A stretch of DNA of 64,000 nt from Magnetovibrio sp. PR-2 (GTDB lineage: Bacteria; Pseudomonadota; Alphaproteobacteria; Rhodospirillales; Magnetovibrionaceae): assembly GCF_036689815.1 (NCBI RefSeq), contig NZ_JBAHUR010000012.1:1-64000 (forward strand), given 5' to 3'. Positions 46,214 to 54,557 of this stretch are shown here, in pieces. Position numbers and translations under genes: made by a program. Each line of letters opens with the position of its first letter. The stretch's first letter is position 1. The notes under the pieces are model-generated. The model searched no databases and was not told the origin of the DNA. It was given only the letters and a program-made list of their open reading frames with translations.

Positions 46214-47780
46214 GCCGTTCGTATAACGGGGACAGTTCTCGACGCAAGACCTTTCCTGTTGCCGTGTGAGGCAGGCTGTCGACGATCACGTATTCTTTGG
46301 GGACTTTGTAGCTGGCCAGGCGGTCTCTGGCAAAACCTTTGAGCATTTCTGCGTTGGCCTGGGTGCCCGGTTTTAGGACGATGAACGCACCGATCAAAGA
46401 CAGGTCTTCACGCACCCGCACTTCGGCGCAGGCACATTCTTGAACAGCCGGGTGATGGCTCAGCACATCTTCGATGTCTTGGGGGGAAACGCGATAGCCC
46501 TGTGCGTTCATTAAATCATCTGCCCGGCCAAGGTATTGGAGATACCCATCTGTATCCAAAGCCGCAAGGTCGCCCGTCAAAAACCAATCACCGCGAAATG
46601 CCGACTGCGTTTCAGCTTCCAAGTTCCAATAGCGAAGCATCAGCCCTGTGTCGTCTTTGTGCAGCACCAAACGCCCGCATTCGCCCACGGGAACGGTTGT
46701 GGCGGCGTTATCGTCCATGTCCAAAATAGCCACCCGGCGCCCGCGTTGGGGCTTGCCGCAAAATCCAGGTTTAACGGGAACCGAAGGGGAGGAGGACGCA
46801 TAGGTGGAGCATTCGCTCATGCCCAGTGCTTCATACAAAGGCTTTCCGGTGGCGAGCTTCCATTGTTCGCGCACGACCTCAGACAATTTTTCACCCGCCG
46901 TTAAGCCATGACGCAAATTCGCAAAGCCTTCGGAAATGTGGTGGGCGTGTTTTAACATTTGCCGGTACAAGCTGGGCACGGCAGCGAACAAAGTCGCGTC
47001 GTGCTTGCCCGCCAGCCTTGGCCAGACGCTGGGGTCTTTGGGGCCGTTGTAGATTACGGTCCCGGCGCCGACGGCCCAAGGGTCCATCAGGCCTGCGCCC
47101 AATGTGTAGGTCCAGTTAAACGCGCCCGCGTGCAGCATGCGGTCCTTTGGTCCTAAGCCATACCAGCCGTCATACATCATGCGCCGGGCCCACACGGCGC
47201 GGTGCGCATGCAAGACGCCTTTGGGGCGCGATGTCGCGCCAGAGGTGTAAACGATGTAGGCGGGATCATCGGCGTGCGTGTGGGCATAAGGTGTGATGTC
47301 TTCACAGCTCATCAAATCGCGAATGTCTTCGTCCAAAAGCTGATGCGTGCCGTCCGGGACACCGTCGATTTTTAAGTTTTGGGACGTGCAGACAAACTTT
47401 GCACCACTGTCTTCCAAGATGAAGTGTGCTTCGCGTGCGGACAGTTGCGAAGATGTCGGCACAGCAATGCCGCCGGCGGCGATGGTGGCAAAAAAGATCA
47501 GCGGAAATGCGCTGGTGTTGCCCAGCCTGAGCATGACGCGATCACCCGGGTCAAGACCGGCCAGTTTCAGTCCGGCCGCCATACGGCGCACGGCATCGTC
47601 CAGTTGGCGAAACGTCCAGCGTTCGGCAGGCTCTAAGCTTTCAGGATCGCTCACAACGATCAAAGCGGTTTTGCTTGGACTGGAGTTTGCGGAAGCAGAT
47701 AAACAATATTCAGCAGCATTAAAACAATGCGGGCAAGGTTCGGGAAGGCCTTGGTCGAACATGCTGGTTTCGAGCGTCAT
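46200..47780 (-). CDS. AMP-forming acyl-CoA synthetase
   Basis: A 526-residue member of the adenylate-forming family. The P-loop-like motif is 'YIVYTSGATSRPKGVLHAHRA', with 'YEALGMSEC' (A5), 'WFLTGDLAALDTDGYLQYLGRADDLMNAQGYRVSPQDIEDVL' region (A7-A8) and a C-terminal lysine in 'PHTATGKVLRREL' (A10). The order and the 'FNWTYTLGAGLMDPW' segment resemble benzoate- or acetyl-CoA-ligase-like enzymes; the acid substrate is unknown. It starts seven bases after the nucleotide-sugar dehydrogenase stop. A later ATG at 47762 is also possible. Confidence 0.88.
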   Translation of the reverse strand: MTLETSMFDQGLPEPCPHCFNAAEYCLSASANSSPSKTALIVVSDPESLEPAERWTFRQLDDAVRRMAAGLKLAGLDPGDRVMLRLGNTSAFPLIFFATIAAGGIAVPTSSQLSAREAHFILEDSGAKFVCTSQNLKIDGVPDGTHQLLDEDIRDLMSCEDITPYAHTHADDPAYIVYTSGATSRPKGVLHAHRAVWARRMMYDGWYGLGPKDRMLHAGAFNWTYTLGAGLMDPWAVGAGTVIYNGPKDPSVWPRLAGKHDATLFAAVPSLYRQMLKHAHHISEGFANLRHGLTAGEKLSEVVREQWKLATGKPLYEALGMSECSTYASSSPSVPVKPGFCGKPQRGRRVAILDMDDNAATTVPVGECGRLVLHKDDTGLMLRYWNLEAETQSAFRGDWFLTGDLAALDTDGYLQYLGRADDLMNAQGYRVSPQDIEDVLSHHPAVQECACAEVRVREDLSLIGAFIVLKPGTQANAEMLKGFARDRLASYKVPKEYVIVDSLPHTATGKVLRRELSPLYERLKQA

Positions 47781-47787
47781 AACAACC

Positions 47788-49077
47788 CTACAAGCGCCAC
47801 AAACGCACCGCGTCTGGTGTGGTGTCGCGGTCTAAAACACCGCGTACGTCCGCAACAACACCTGCGCCGCCTTTGAGCAATCCGGTGACCAGATCCCAGC
47901 CACCGTCAACATAGCTTTTGTGCGGCACGGCAACCACCACTGCGTCCGTTTGTTCCAGTTTGTCGGTTGGGGTGAGTTCAACCCCGTATTCGTGCTGAGA
48001 TTCTTCGCTCGACGCCATAGGGTCGTGCAATTGAATTCTCATGCCGTATTGCTGGAGCTCGGCGATCACATCGACGACTTTGGTGTTGCGCAGATCCGGC
48101 ACATCTTCTTTGAAGGTGAGCCCCAAAACCGTCACGGATTTTCCGCCACCATTTTGAAGCATCAACTTAACTGTTTCCCGGGCAATAAAAGCGCCGGTGC
48201 CGTCGTTGATTTCACGACCGGCCAAAATCACCTGGGGATGATATCCCGCTTGTTCGGCGCGGTAAGTCAAATAGTAAGGGTCCACACCGATGCAGTGCCC
48301 GCCAACTAGCCCCGGTGAAAACTTCAAGAAGTTCCACTTGGTTCCCGCAGCGTCTAAGACATCGCGCGTGTCGATGTCTAAGCGGTCGAAGATTTGCGCC
48401 AGTTCGTTCATCAAGGAAATGTTGAGATCGCGTTGGGTGTTTTCGATAACTTTGGCGGCTTCGGCGGTTTTGATGGTGGGGGCTTTGTGCACGCCCGCTT
48501 TGACGACCGAACCATAGACGGCGGCAACAACGTCGAGAGTGTCTTGGTCTTGGCCCGATACCACCTTCGTGATGGTTTCAAAGCGGTGCTCTTTGTCGCC
48601 TGGGTTGATGCGTTCGGGGGAATAGCCAACGCTAAAGTCAGGACCGCACGACAAGCCAGAGAGCTTTTCCAAAACAGGCACGCAGACGTCTTCGGTGGCG
48701 CCGGGAAAGACGGTGCTTTCATAAACGACGATGTCGCCCTTTTTGAGTACGCCGCCCAAGGTGGTTGAAGCGGCGACCAGCGGAGAGAGGTCCGGGCGAT
48801 TGGCATCGTCAACCGGGGTGGGGACCGTGACAATGTGAAAATCAGCTTGGGCGATGTCTTCCACATGAGTGGTGAGCACCATGTCGGCTTTGGACAACGC
48901 GCTGCCTTCAACTTCTCCGGTGACATCGTGCCCGGCTTTTAGCCCGTCTACGCGGGGGACGGAAATGTCGAAGGCAACGACCGGGTCCGGGTGTTCAGAG
49001 CTCAGCCCGAACGATACCGCTACGGGCAGGCCCACATATCCCAGGCCTATGACGGAAACTCGGCGGTTATGGCTCAT
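47788..49077 (-). CDS. UDP-N-acetyl sugar 6-dehydrogenase (WbpA/TviB type)
   Basis: A 429-residue nucleotide-sugar dehydrogenase that oxidises C6 of a UDP-sugar with two NAD. Signatures are 'VSVIGLGYVGLPVAV' (NAD), 'VPTPVDDANRPDL', 'YESTVFPGATEDVCVPVLE', 'GYSPERINPGD', 'GGHCIGVDPYYLTYRAEQ' with the catalytic cysteine, and 'VLGLTFKEDVPDLRNTKV'. This pattern is of the WbpA/TviB group (GlcNAc/GalNAc) more than UDP-glucose dehydrogenase. ATG 49077 follows AAGGAG. It would feed surface polysaccharide synthesis; no glycosyltransferase is nearby. Confidence 0.92.
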   Translation of the reverse strand: MSHNRRVSVIGLGYVGLPVAVSFGLSSEHPDPVVAFDISVPRVDGLKAGHDVTGEVEGSALSKADMVLTTHVEDIAQADFHIVTVPTPVDDANRPDLSPLVAASTTLGGVLKKGDIVVYESTVFPGATEDVCVPVLEKLSGLSCGPDFSVGYSPERINPGDKEHRFETITKVVSGQDQDTLDVVAAVYGSVVKAGVHKAPTIKTAEAAKVIENTQRDLNISLMNELAQIFDRLDIDTRDVLDAAGTKWNFLKFSPGLVGGHCIGVDPYYLTYRAEQAGYHPQVILAGREINDGTGAFIARETVKLMLQNGGGKSVTVLGLTFKEDVPDLRNTKVVDVIAELQQYGMRIQLHDPMASSEESQHEYGVELTPTDKLEQTDAVVVAVPHKSYVDGGWDLVTGLLKGGAGVVADVRGVLDRDTTPDAVRLWRL

Positions 49078-49159
49078 CAACGCTCTCCTTCACAGCGCGC
49101 GCGGCGCTAGGAGACTGTCTATACGCTACGTGGTTGCTCTGCAACCGTTTTGACCGTTT

Positions 49160-50038
49160 TTATGAGCAATCAGAAGGCTTGGAGGGGGCCTCGACGCCCC
49201 AAAACTCTGCGTCAAACTCAGGTTCTAGGGAAAGCCCCCTGAGGAAGTCCAAACCGGAGCGTTTTTCAACAATGTCGAGGGTCGAGAGGTAGTTCACCCA
49301 CACCTTTTGTTTTTGGTTGGGAAGATTGTTTGGAAATACGGCGCTAAGCACCTTGTAGTTTTTTTCTGCGTCTTGGGCGACAACGATCTTGAAAAAACAG
49401 GCTGGAACGATAGCGTTGCCCGGTTGGCTTTGCAGGCTCGCAGGGTCTGCGTTTTGCCCCCAACTTCCTGCAAAAGCCCACAGCCCAATCCCTTTTTCGG
49501 CCACCCAGTTTTGAAATTGTTTTTCAAGACCGAGCCAAGCGCCGCTGTTCAAATGGGATGTTTGGGGCGCCATGTTGGTCATCACATAGGATGTCTCATA
49601 GGCGTTCTTGCTCCAATTCAAATCCAAAGCCCGAACCAGATGCCCCCGATTGAAGCCACTGTTTCGGTAGTTTTTGATTTGCGCCTGTTCATTCTTCGGC
49701 ACGTCAGGGTCTTCATCGAAAAAGTCTGTGCGTTCGGGGTAAGCAGGGCTCTCACGGATGACGTTCAGTTGTTCCGGCGTCAGGCGGTGCGCTGTCCACA
49801 CGGCAACCTTGGTTTTGGTGTTATGTAAGGCCGCAAAAATGGGCGCGTTTTTAGCGTCTTTGGCCGTTTTGCACAGCTCCAAGGTGTTGTGAGTTGGGCC
49901 ATTGGGGATGACTTCGCCGGGGAACAAAGCACGGCAAGCCTGAAATGGTGCCCCACCACCGCCAAACGCGAAGCTAAAGGGCAAGGCGACAAACACGAAA
50001 ACCAACAAGACAAGATAACGAGTTTGAAGCGTAAACAT
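49160..50038 (-). CDS. Exported DNA/RNA non-specific endonuclease (NUC1 family)
   Basis: A 292-residue protein with a signal peptide (about residues 1-24). The beta-beta-alpha-metal nuclease core is visible: 'GFNRGHLVRALDLNW', where the family normally has Asp-Arg-Gly-His, then 'YVMTNMAPQTSHLNSGAWLGLEKQF' with the metal-binding Asn. The general-base His is kept; the first residue of the motif is Asn in place of Asp. It should be secreted to the periplasm or medium and degrade nucleic acid, possibly for phosphate. The ribosome site is weak. It stands alone. Confidence 0.87.
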   Translation of the reverse strand: MFTLQTRYLVLLVFVFVALPFSFAFGGGGAPFQACRALFPGEVIPNGPTHNTLELCKTAKDAKNAPIFAALHNTKTKVAVWTAHRLTPEQLNVIRESPAYPERTDFFDEDPDVPKNEQAQIKNYRNSGFNRGHLVRALDLNWSKNAYETSYVMTNMAPQTSHLNSGAWLGLEKQFQNWVAEKGIGLWAFAGSWGQNADPASLQSQPGNAIVPACFFKIVVAQDAEKNYKVLSAVFPNNLPNQKQKVWVNYLSTLDIVEKRSGLDFLRGLSLEPEFDAEFWGVEAPSKPSDCS

Positions 50039-50207
50039 ACATGCACCAAAAAAGAGTATCTAATAAACTCTACAATTATGTAGGGAGTTGCTGGCGATTT
50101 GCAAACAAAAAGTGTGTAGCTGTATTCCTGCAACTTACTGATGTACTGGTCAGGGTATGTTCCGAAGTGCTATCAAGGGAGCCGGATTTCGGACGAAAGG
50201 TTTCCCC

Positions 50208-51029
50208 ATGTCTCATGGACGCCCACCCAAAGGCGGCTTTAAAAAAGGCGGCGGTTCTCAGCGTGGGCGCGGTGGCGCGGAACGCGTGCCTCAACCGCTC
50301 GCCGCACCCAAAGGGGAATTAGAGCCAGGCCTTTATGTCATCGCCACACCCATCGGCAATTTGGGCGACATTACGTTTCGGGCTGTGGAAACCCTGAAAG
50401 GCGTTGATGCGTTGGCGTGTGAAGACACGCGCGTCACGGCGAAACTGTTGAGCCATTTGGGGGTGGACAAGCCGCACCCAACCTTCTCGTGTCATGAACA
50501 CAACGAAGCGCGCGCATTGGGGCGTGTGCGGTCCTTGATCGATGAAGGACGCGCCGTGGGGTTGGTGTCCGATGCCGGGCTGCCTGGGGTTTCCGATCCC
50601 GGTTATCGCATGATTTCTACTTTGCTCGATGAAGACGTCAACGTTGAAGTTTTGCCGGGTCCCAATGCGGCGACCATGGCTTTGGTGGCGTCGGGCCTGC
50701 CGACGTCGAGCTTCACATTTTTGGGCTTTCCATCGCGCAAAGGCGGAAAGCGCAAAAAGATGTTGGAAGCCGAACGCGATGCGGAGCATACCCTGATCTG
50801 TTACGAAAGCCCCCACCGCATTGGTGCATTTTTGGCAGATGCGGCGGAGGTCTTAGGCGATCGTAAAGCCGTTGTGGCGTTGGAACTCACGAAAAAGTTT
50901 GAACGCTACCACCGCGGCACGTTACCTGAATTGGCCGAAGAATTTGCAGAAGACAAACCCAAAGGTGAAATCACAGTTCTTATTGAAGGGCTTGGGCGCA
51001 AATCACGCAAAGACGGGGATGTGGATTAG
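50208..51029 (+). CDS. rsmI: 16S rRNA 2'-O-ribose C1402 methyltransferase
   Basis: A 273-residue tetrapyrrole-methylase-fold enzyme. Family motifs include 'LYVIATPIGNLGDITFRAVETL', 'CEDTRVTAKLLSHLG', 'VSDAGLPGVSDPGYRM', 'LPGPNAATMALVASGLP', 'FLGFPSRKGGKRK' and 'YESPHRIGAFLADA'. ATG 50208 follows AAAGG. The N-terminal ~30 residues are Gly/Arg/Lys-rich, an extension that could bind RNA. It shares one base with the next gene, another RNA methyltransferase. Confidence 0.96.
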   Translation: MSHGRPPKGGFKKGGGSQRGRGGAERVPQPLAAPKGELEPGLYVIATPIGNLGDITFRAVETLKGVDALACEDTRVTAKLLSHLGVDKPHPTFSCHEHNEARALGRVRSLIDEGRAVGLVSDAGLPGVSDPGYRMISTLLDEDVNVEVLPGPNAATMALVASGLPTSSFTFLGFPSRKGGKRKKMLEAERDAEHTLICYESPHRIGAFLADAAEVLGDRKAVVALELTKKFERYHRGTLPELAEEFAEDKPKGEITVLIEGLGRKSRKDGDVD

Positions 51030-52012
51030 TGGCGCGGGGTAAGAAGACGGCTGGTGGCAACAAAGGCAATAAGCGCAAAGTCTATCTACAGCGCTTGTCG
51101 CGCATCTTTGGGGTGCGCGAAGCGGCGGCCCAAGACATGGCCTCAGTCCAGCTCAAAAGCTCACTGCGCCTCAATGTGCTTTCCCCGCTCAGTGAACCCG
51201 AAATTCTGGACAAGTTGACAGACCTGGGTGTCGACATCACACCGATTGACTGGTGTCCGCAAGGCTATCACCTCCACTCCGACAAACGCGCCATTTCTGA
51301 AAGCGATCTGTTTCAAGACGGTCACGTCTACATCCAAAACGCGTCCAGCCTGATCCCGGCGTTGGCATTGGACCCGCAGGCGGGGGATCGCATCTTGGAC
51401 GTCTGCGCGGCGCCCGGCGGTAAGACCACGCATATTCAGGCGCTTGCCGGTGGGCGCGCGACGATCGTCGCCAATGACGCCATGAAGCCGCGTCTGAAGA
51501 AATTAGAAGAGGTCCTCACAACCTTTCACGTCAACCATGCAACCATCACCAACTTTGAAGGTCAGTTCATCGACCGGCACCTGGAGCATCTTGGTGGCGA
51601 GCTGTTTGACCGGATTTTGCTTGACGCACAGTGTTCGGGGGAGGGGATGGAAGACCTCAGCCATCCCGGCGCCCTGCGTTTTTGGTCGGAAGAGCGTGTC
51701 ATTAAGATGAGCTACCTGCAGCAAAAAATGCTCACGTCCGCGTGGAAGCTCTTAAAACCCGGCGGCACGCTGGTGTATTCCACCTGCACGTTTGGCCCGG
51801 AAGAAAACGAAGGCCCCGTTTCGCGCCATTTAAAACACCATGACGATGCGCACATCGAGCCCATCAATCTAGATATACCCGGGCGCAAGTCGGGGCTGAA
51901 GTCCTGGGGTGGGACGCCTTTTCATACGGATCTCAAACACGCGGTGCGGGTTTTGCCATCGCCGCACCTCGAAGGTTTTTTTGTGTGCCGACTGAAAAAG
52001 GCAAATATCTGA
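51029..52012 (+). CDS. NOL1/NOP2/Sun-family RNA m5C methyltransferase
   Basis: A 327-residue SAM-dependent cytosine-C5 methyltransferase. 'LDVCAAPGGKTTHIQALAGG' binds SAM, 'LLDAQCSGEGME' is motif IV with one catalytic cysteine (the usual Pro before it is Gln) and 'LVYSTCTFGPEENE' is motif VI with the other. It is related to RsmB/RsmF; the target is unknown. The N-terminus is basic and lacks the PUA-like domain of RsmF. GTG 51029 overlaps the rsmI stop. Confidence 0.88.
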   Translation: MARGKKTAGGNKGNKRKVYLQRLSRIFGVREAAAQDMASVQLKSSLRLNVLSPLSEPEILDKLTDLGVDITPIDWCPQGYHLHSDKRAISESDLFQDGHVYIQNASSLIPALALDPQAGDRILDVCAAPGGKTTHIQALAGGRATIVANDAMKPRLKKLEEVLTTFHVNHATITNFEGQFIDRHLEHLGGELFDRILLDAQCSGEGMEDLSHPGALRFWSEERVIKMSYLQQKMLTSAWKLLKPGGTLVYSTCTFGPEENEGPVSRHLKHHDDAHIEPINLDIPGRKSGLKSWGGTPFHTDLKHAVRVLPSPHLEGFFVCRLKKANI

Positions 52013-52065
52013 TGATATTCATGTGATGTTAGGATTGTTTGCTGTAATGTATGAAGTGTGTCGAA

Positions 52066-52083
52066 TCACTTTCCATAAAGTGA
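52066..52083 (+). promoter_or_regulatory. Hairpin in the flagellin mRNA leader
   Basis: TCACTTT-ccat-AAAGTGA is a perfect 7-bp hairpin, 26 bases before the flagellin ATG and ahead of its GAGGAA ribosome site. Flagellin leaders are control points in some alphaproteobacteria (FlbT in Caulobacter); a similar role here is inference. Confidence 0.45.
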
Positions 52084-52109
52084 GCACTTGAGGAATAGGA
52101 TCCAAGACT

Positions 52110-53291
52110 ATGGCCGATGTCACTTTGAGCGCTGCTGTCCGCGGCAGTTTGCTGTCCTTGCAAAGCACTACCGACCTGATCAACCGGACGCAAAGCCGTC
52201 TGTCGACAGGATTGAAGGTGTCGTCTGCTATTGATGATCCGGTTGCTTTCTTCCAAGCAAAAACACTAACGGATCGCGCGTCTGACTTTACCGAGAAAAA
52301 AGACAGTATTGACCAAGGCATCAGTTCTCTGAGCGCTGCGGTTGACGGTATTGAAGCCGTTGAAAATATCGTGAACCAACTCAAAGGTGTTGCGAACTCG
52401 ATGAAATCGGCAACGGGGACCCAGTTCACTGATTTGCTCACTCAGTTCAATGATTTGCGCTCGCAAATCGATTTGCTGACCACGGACTCGACCTACCAAG
52501 GCACCAACCTCATTAACGGAACCGGGCAGACTTTGTCTGTCGAGTTTTCCGACAAAACGACCTCCAAGTTGTCTGTGTCTTCGGTTGACGTGACGGCCAA
52601 TGGTATGGATGTGAACGCCACGACCAACATCACAACCCTCGGCACCAACGTGCTGGCGATGAACCACACTGATTTTGTCGCCGCGACGACGTTGACGGGT
52701 GGCGATACGGTTTCATTGACCTATGTCGGTCCGGATGTGACCGTCACCACGGCTGCGAACCAGACCATGACCTATGGTACGGCTACGCTTACGCTTGCCA
52801 TGAGCGCTGGCGGTTCTGCCACCTTGACGCAGGGTGCGACGTATACGGTCACGATCCGTGCAACCACCGCTGCTGGCGGCGGCGCTGCTGCTGGCCTAGT
52901 GACCTCGACAACGTTCTCTGCACAAATGTCTGGTGCCTCCGCTGGTGGTGCTGGTGCAACCGTGGCTGCCGGAACCGTCGGTAAAACGTATATCGGTGAA
53001 AGCAACTCGACTTCCATCGATGCTGCGATCACGGATTTGAGCTCAGCTTTGACCACGCTGCGCACCGAAGCATCTAGCTTGGGTAACAACGTTGCATTGC
53101 TGCAAACCCGTCTGGACTTTACAGAATCGTATGTGAACACCTTGGACGAAGGTGGTTCTAAACTGACCTTGGCCGATATCAACGAAGAAGGTGCAAACCT
53201 TTTGGCCCTGCAAACCCGTCAACAATTGGGTATTCAGTCTCTCTCGTTCGCGGGACAGTCCGAACAATCTGTGCTGAGCCTGTTTGGTTAA
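52110..53291 (+). CDS. Flagellin
   Basis: A 393-residue filament protein with conserved ends: N-terminal 'LSAAVRGSLLSLQST', 'RLSTGLKVSSAIDDP' and 'ISSLSAAVDGIEAV' helices, and C-terminal 'LLQTRLDFTESYVNTL', 'LADINEEGANLLALQTRQQLG' and '...SVLSLFG'. The middle (about residues 145-300) is low-complexity Thr/Ala/Gly/Val, the surface-exposed variable domain. No other flagellar gene is in the window, so this is an unlinked flagellin gene. A terminator follows. Confidence 0.95.
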   Translation: MADVTLSAAVRGSLLSLQSTTDLINRTQSRLSTGLKVSSAIDDPVAFFQAKTLTDRASDFTEKKDSIDQGISSLSAAVDGIEAVENIVNQLKGVANSMKSATGTQFTDLLTQFNDLRSQIDLLTTDSTYQGTNLINGTGQTLSVEFSDKTTSKLSVSSVDVTANGMDVNATTNITTLGTNVLAMNHTDFVAATTLTGGDTVSLTYVGPDVTVTTAANQTMTYGTATLTLAMSAGGSATLTQGATYTVTIRATTAAGGGAAAGLVTSTTFSAQMSGASAGGAGATVAAGTVGKTYIGESNSTSIDAAITDLSSALTTLRTEASSLGNNVALLQTRLDFTESYVNTLDEGGSKLTLADINEEGANLLALQTRQQLGIQSLSFAGQSEQSVLSLFG

Positions 53292-53320
53292 TCTGACCAC
53301 AGGTTTTCAATTTATCTCTA

Positions 53321-53353
53321 AAACCCCAGGTGTATGGACATCTGGGGTTTTGT
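53321..53353 (+). terminator. Flagellin gene terminator
   Basis: AAACCCCAGGTG (53321-53332) pairs with CATCTGGGGTTT (about 53339-53350), one G-T pair, then further T. It lies between convergent flagellin and flavoprotein genes and may work in both directions. Confidence 0.88.
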
Positions 53354-53363
53354 TTTGACGAGG

Positions 53364-54548
53364 CTAAACCACCTGCCCGCACGCCCAGCCTGACGACCAG
53401 GCCCATTGGAAATTAAAGCCGCCCAGGTGTCCGGTGACGTCGACGCATTCACCGATGAAATAAAGCCCTGGAACGGCGTTGGCTTCCAGGGTTTTGGACG
53501 ACAGTTCTTTGGTGTCCACGCCGCCGACCATGACTTCGGCGGTGCGCAGGCCTTCGGACCCGTTGGGGGTGACAGCCCAAGCGTTCACATGCTCGGCCAG
53601 TTTGCGCAGGGTCTTGTCCGGTGTTTCGGCAAGTTTGCCTGTGCATCCGCACCAATCGGCCAGTCGTGCCGCCAAGTTTTTGGGCAGAAGCTGTGCCAGC
53701 GCGGTGTGCACATCCTTTTTCGGTTGAGCTGTTTTAGCGTCTTTCAGACGCCCATACACATCGGTGCCCGGCAACAGGTTGACACTTAACGTGTCGCCCG
53801 GTTGCCAATAATTAGAGATTTGCAAGATTACCGGGCCGCTTAGCCCCCGATGCGTGAACAACAGGGCTTCTGTGAAACTCACTTTTCCAAGCTTCACGGT
53901 GGCGGGGAGAGAGATGCCCGACAGTCCCTCCATCTGCTTGAGCATATCCATCTCGAAGGTTAAGGGCACCAAACCTGGGCGGGGCTCGATGACGTTCAGG
54001 CCGAACTGCTTGGCGATTTGGTAGCCAAAGTGGCTCGATCCCATTTTGGGAATGCTCGGCCCGCCCGTGGCAATTACCAGGGCAGGGGCGGTGAAAAGAC
54101 CGTGGTCGGTTTCTACATGGAAGGTGTCGCCGTCTTTATACAGGCGCTCGACCTTGGTGGCGGTGAAGATGTCCGTGCCTTCAGCTTCTTTCACCAACAT
54201 GTCGATGACGTGCTGAGCGCTGTCGTCGCAAAAGAGCTGTCCGTGGTCACGTTCGTGCCACGCGATCTCGTACTCTGAAATCAGGGAAATGAAATCGTAC
54301 GGGGTGTAGCGCTTCAGCGCTGAAGTGCAAAAGCGCGGATTGTCGGACAGGTAATTCGCGGGCGTGACATCTAAATTGGTGAAGTTGCACCGCCCGCCAC
54401 CCGAAATGCGGATTTTCTGCGCGACCTTTTGTGCATGATCAATCACAGCCACCCGCCGCCCACGCTTAACAGCCTCGCCCGCGCACATGAGGCCAGCGGC
54501 CCCTGCGCCGATGATGATGGTGTCGAAGGGGCTGTCAGAGGGTTTCAT
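53364..54548 (-). CDS. FAD-dependent oxidoreductase of the BaiN/HI0933 family
   Basis: A 394-residue flavoprotein. The dinucleotide motif is 'DTIIIGAGAAGLMCAGEA', with 'KIRISGGGRCNFTN' characteristic of this family, 'ATGGPSIPKMG' and the late 'LYFIGECVDVTGHLGGFNFQWAWSSGW' FAD motif. The reaction in most bacteria is unknown (BaiN acts on bile acids in Clostridium; others on RNA-related or unknown substrates). It starts nine bases after the prolyl-tRNA synthetase stop, so the two are probably co-transcribed. Confidence 0.9.
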   Translation of the reverse strand: MKPSDSPFDTIIIGAGAAGLMCAGEAVKRGRRVAVIDHAQKVAQKIRISGGGRCNFTNLDVTPANYLSDNPRFCTSALKRYTPYDFISLISEYEIAWHERDHGQLFCDDSAQHVIDMLVKEAEGTDIFTATKVERLYKDGDTFHVETDHGLFTAPALVIATGGPSIPKMGSSHFGYQIAKQFGLNVIEPRPGLVPLTFEMDMLKQMEGLSGISLPATVKLGKVSFTEALLFTHRGLSGPVILQISNYWQPGDTLSVNLLPGTDVYGRLKDAKTAQPKKDVHTALAQLLPKNLAARLADWCGCTGKLAETPDKTLRKLAEHVNAWAVTPNGSEGLRTAEVMVGGVDTKELSSKTLEANAVPGLYFIGECVDVTGHLGGFNFQWAWSSGWACGQVV

Positions 54549-54557
54549 GACGGCTTC

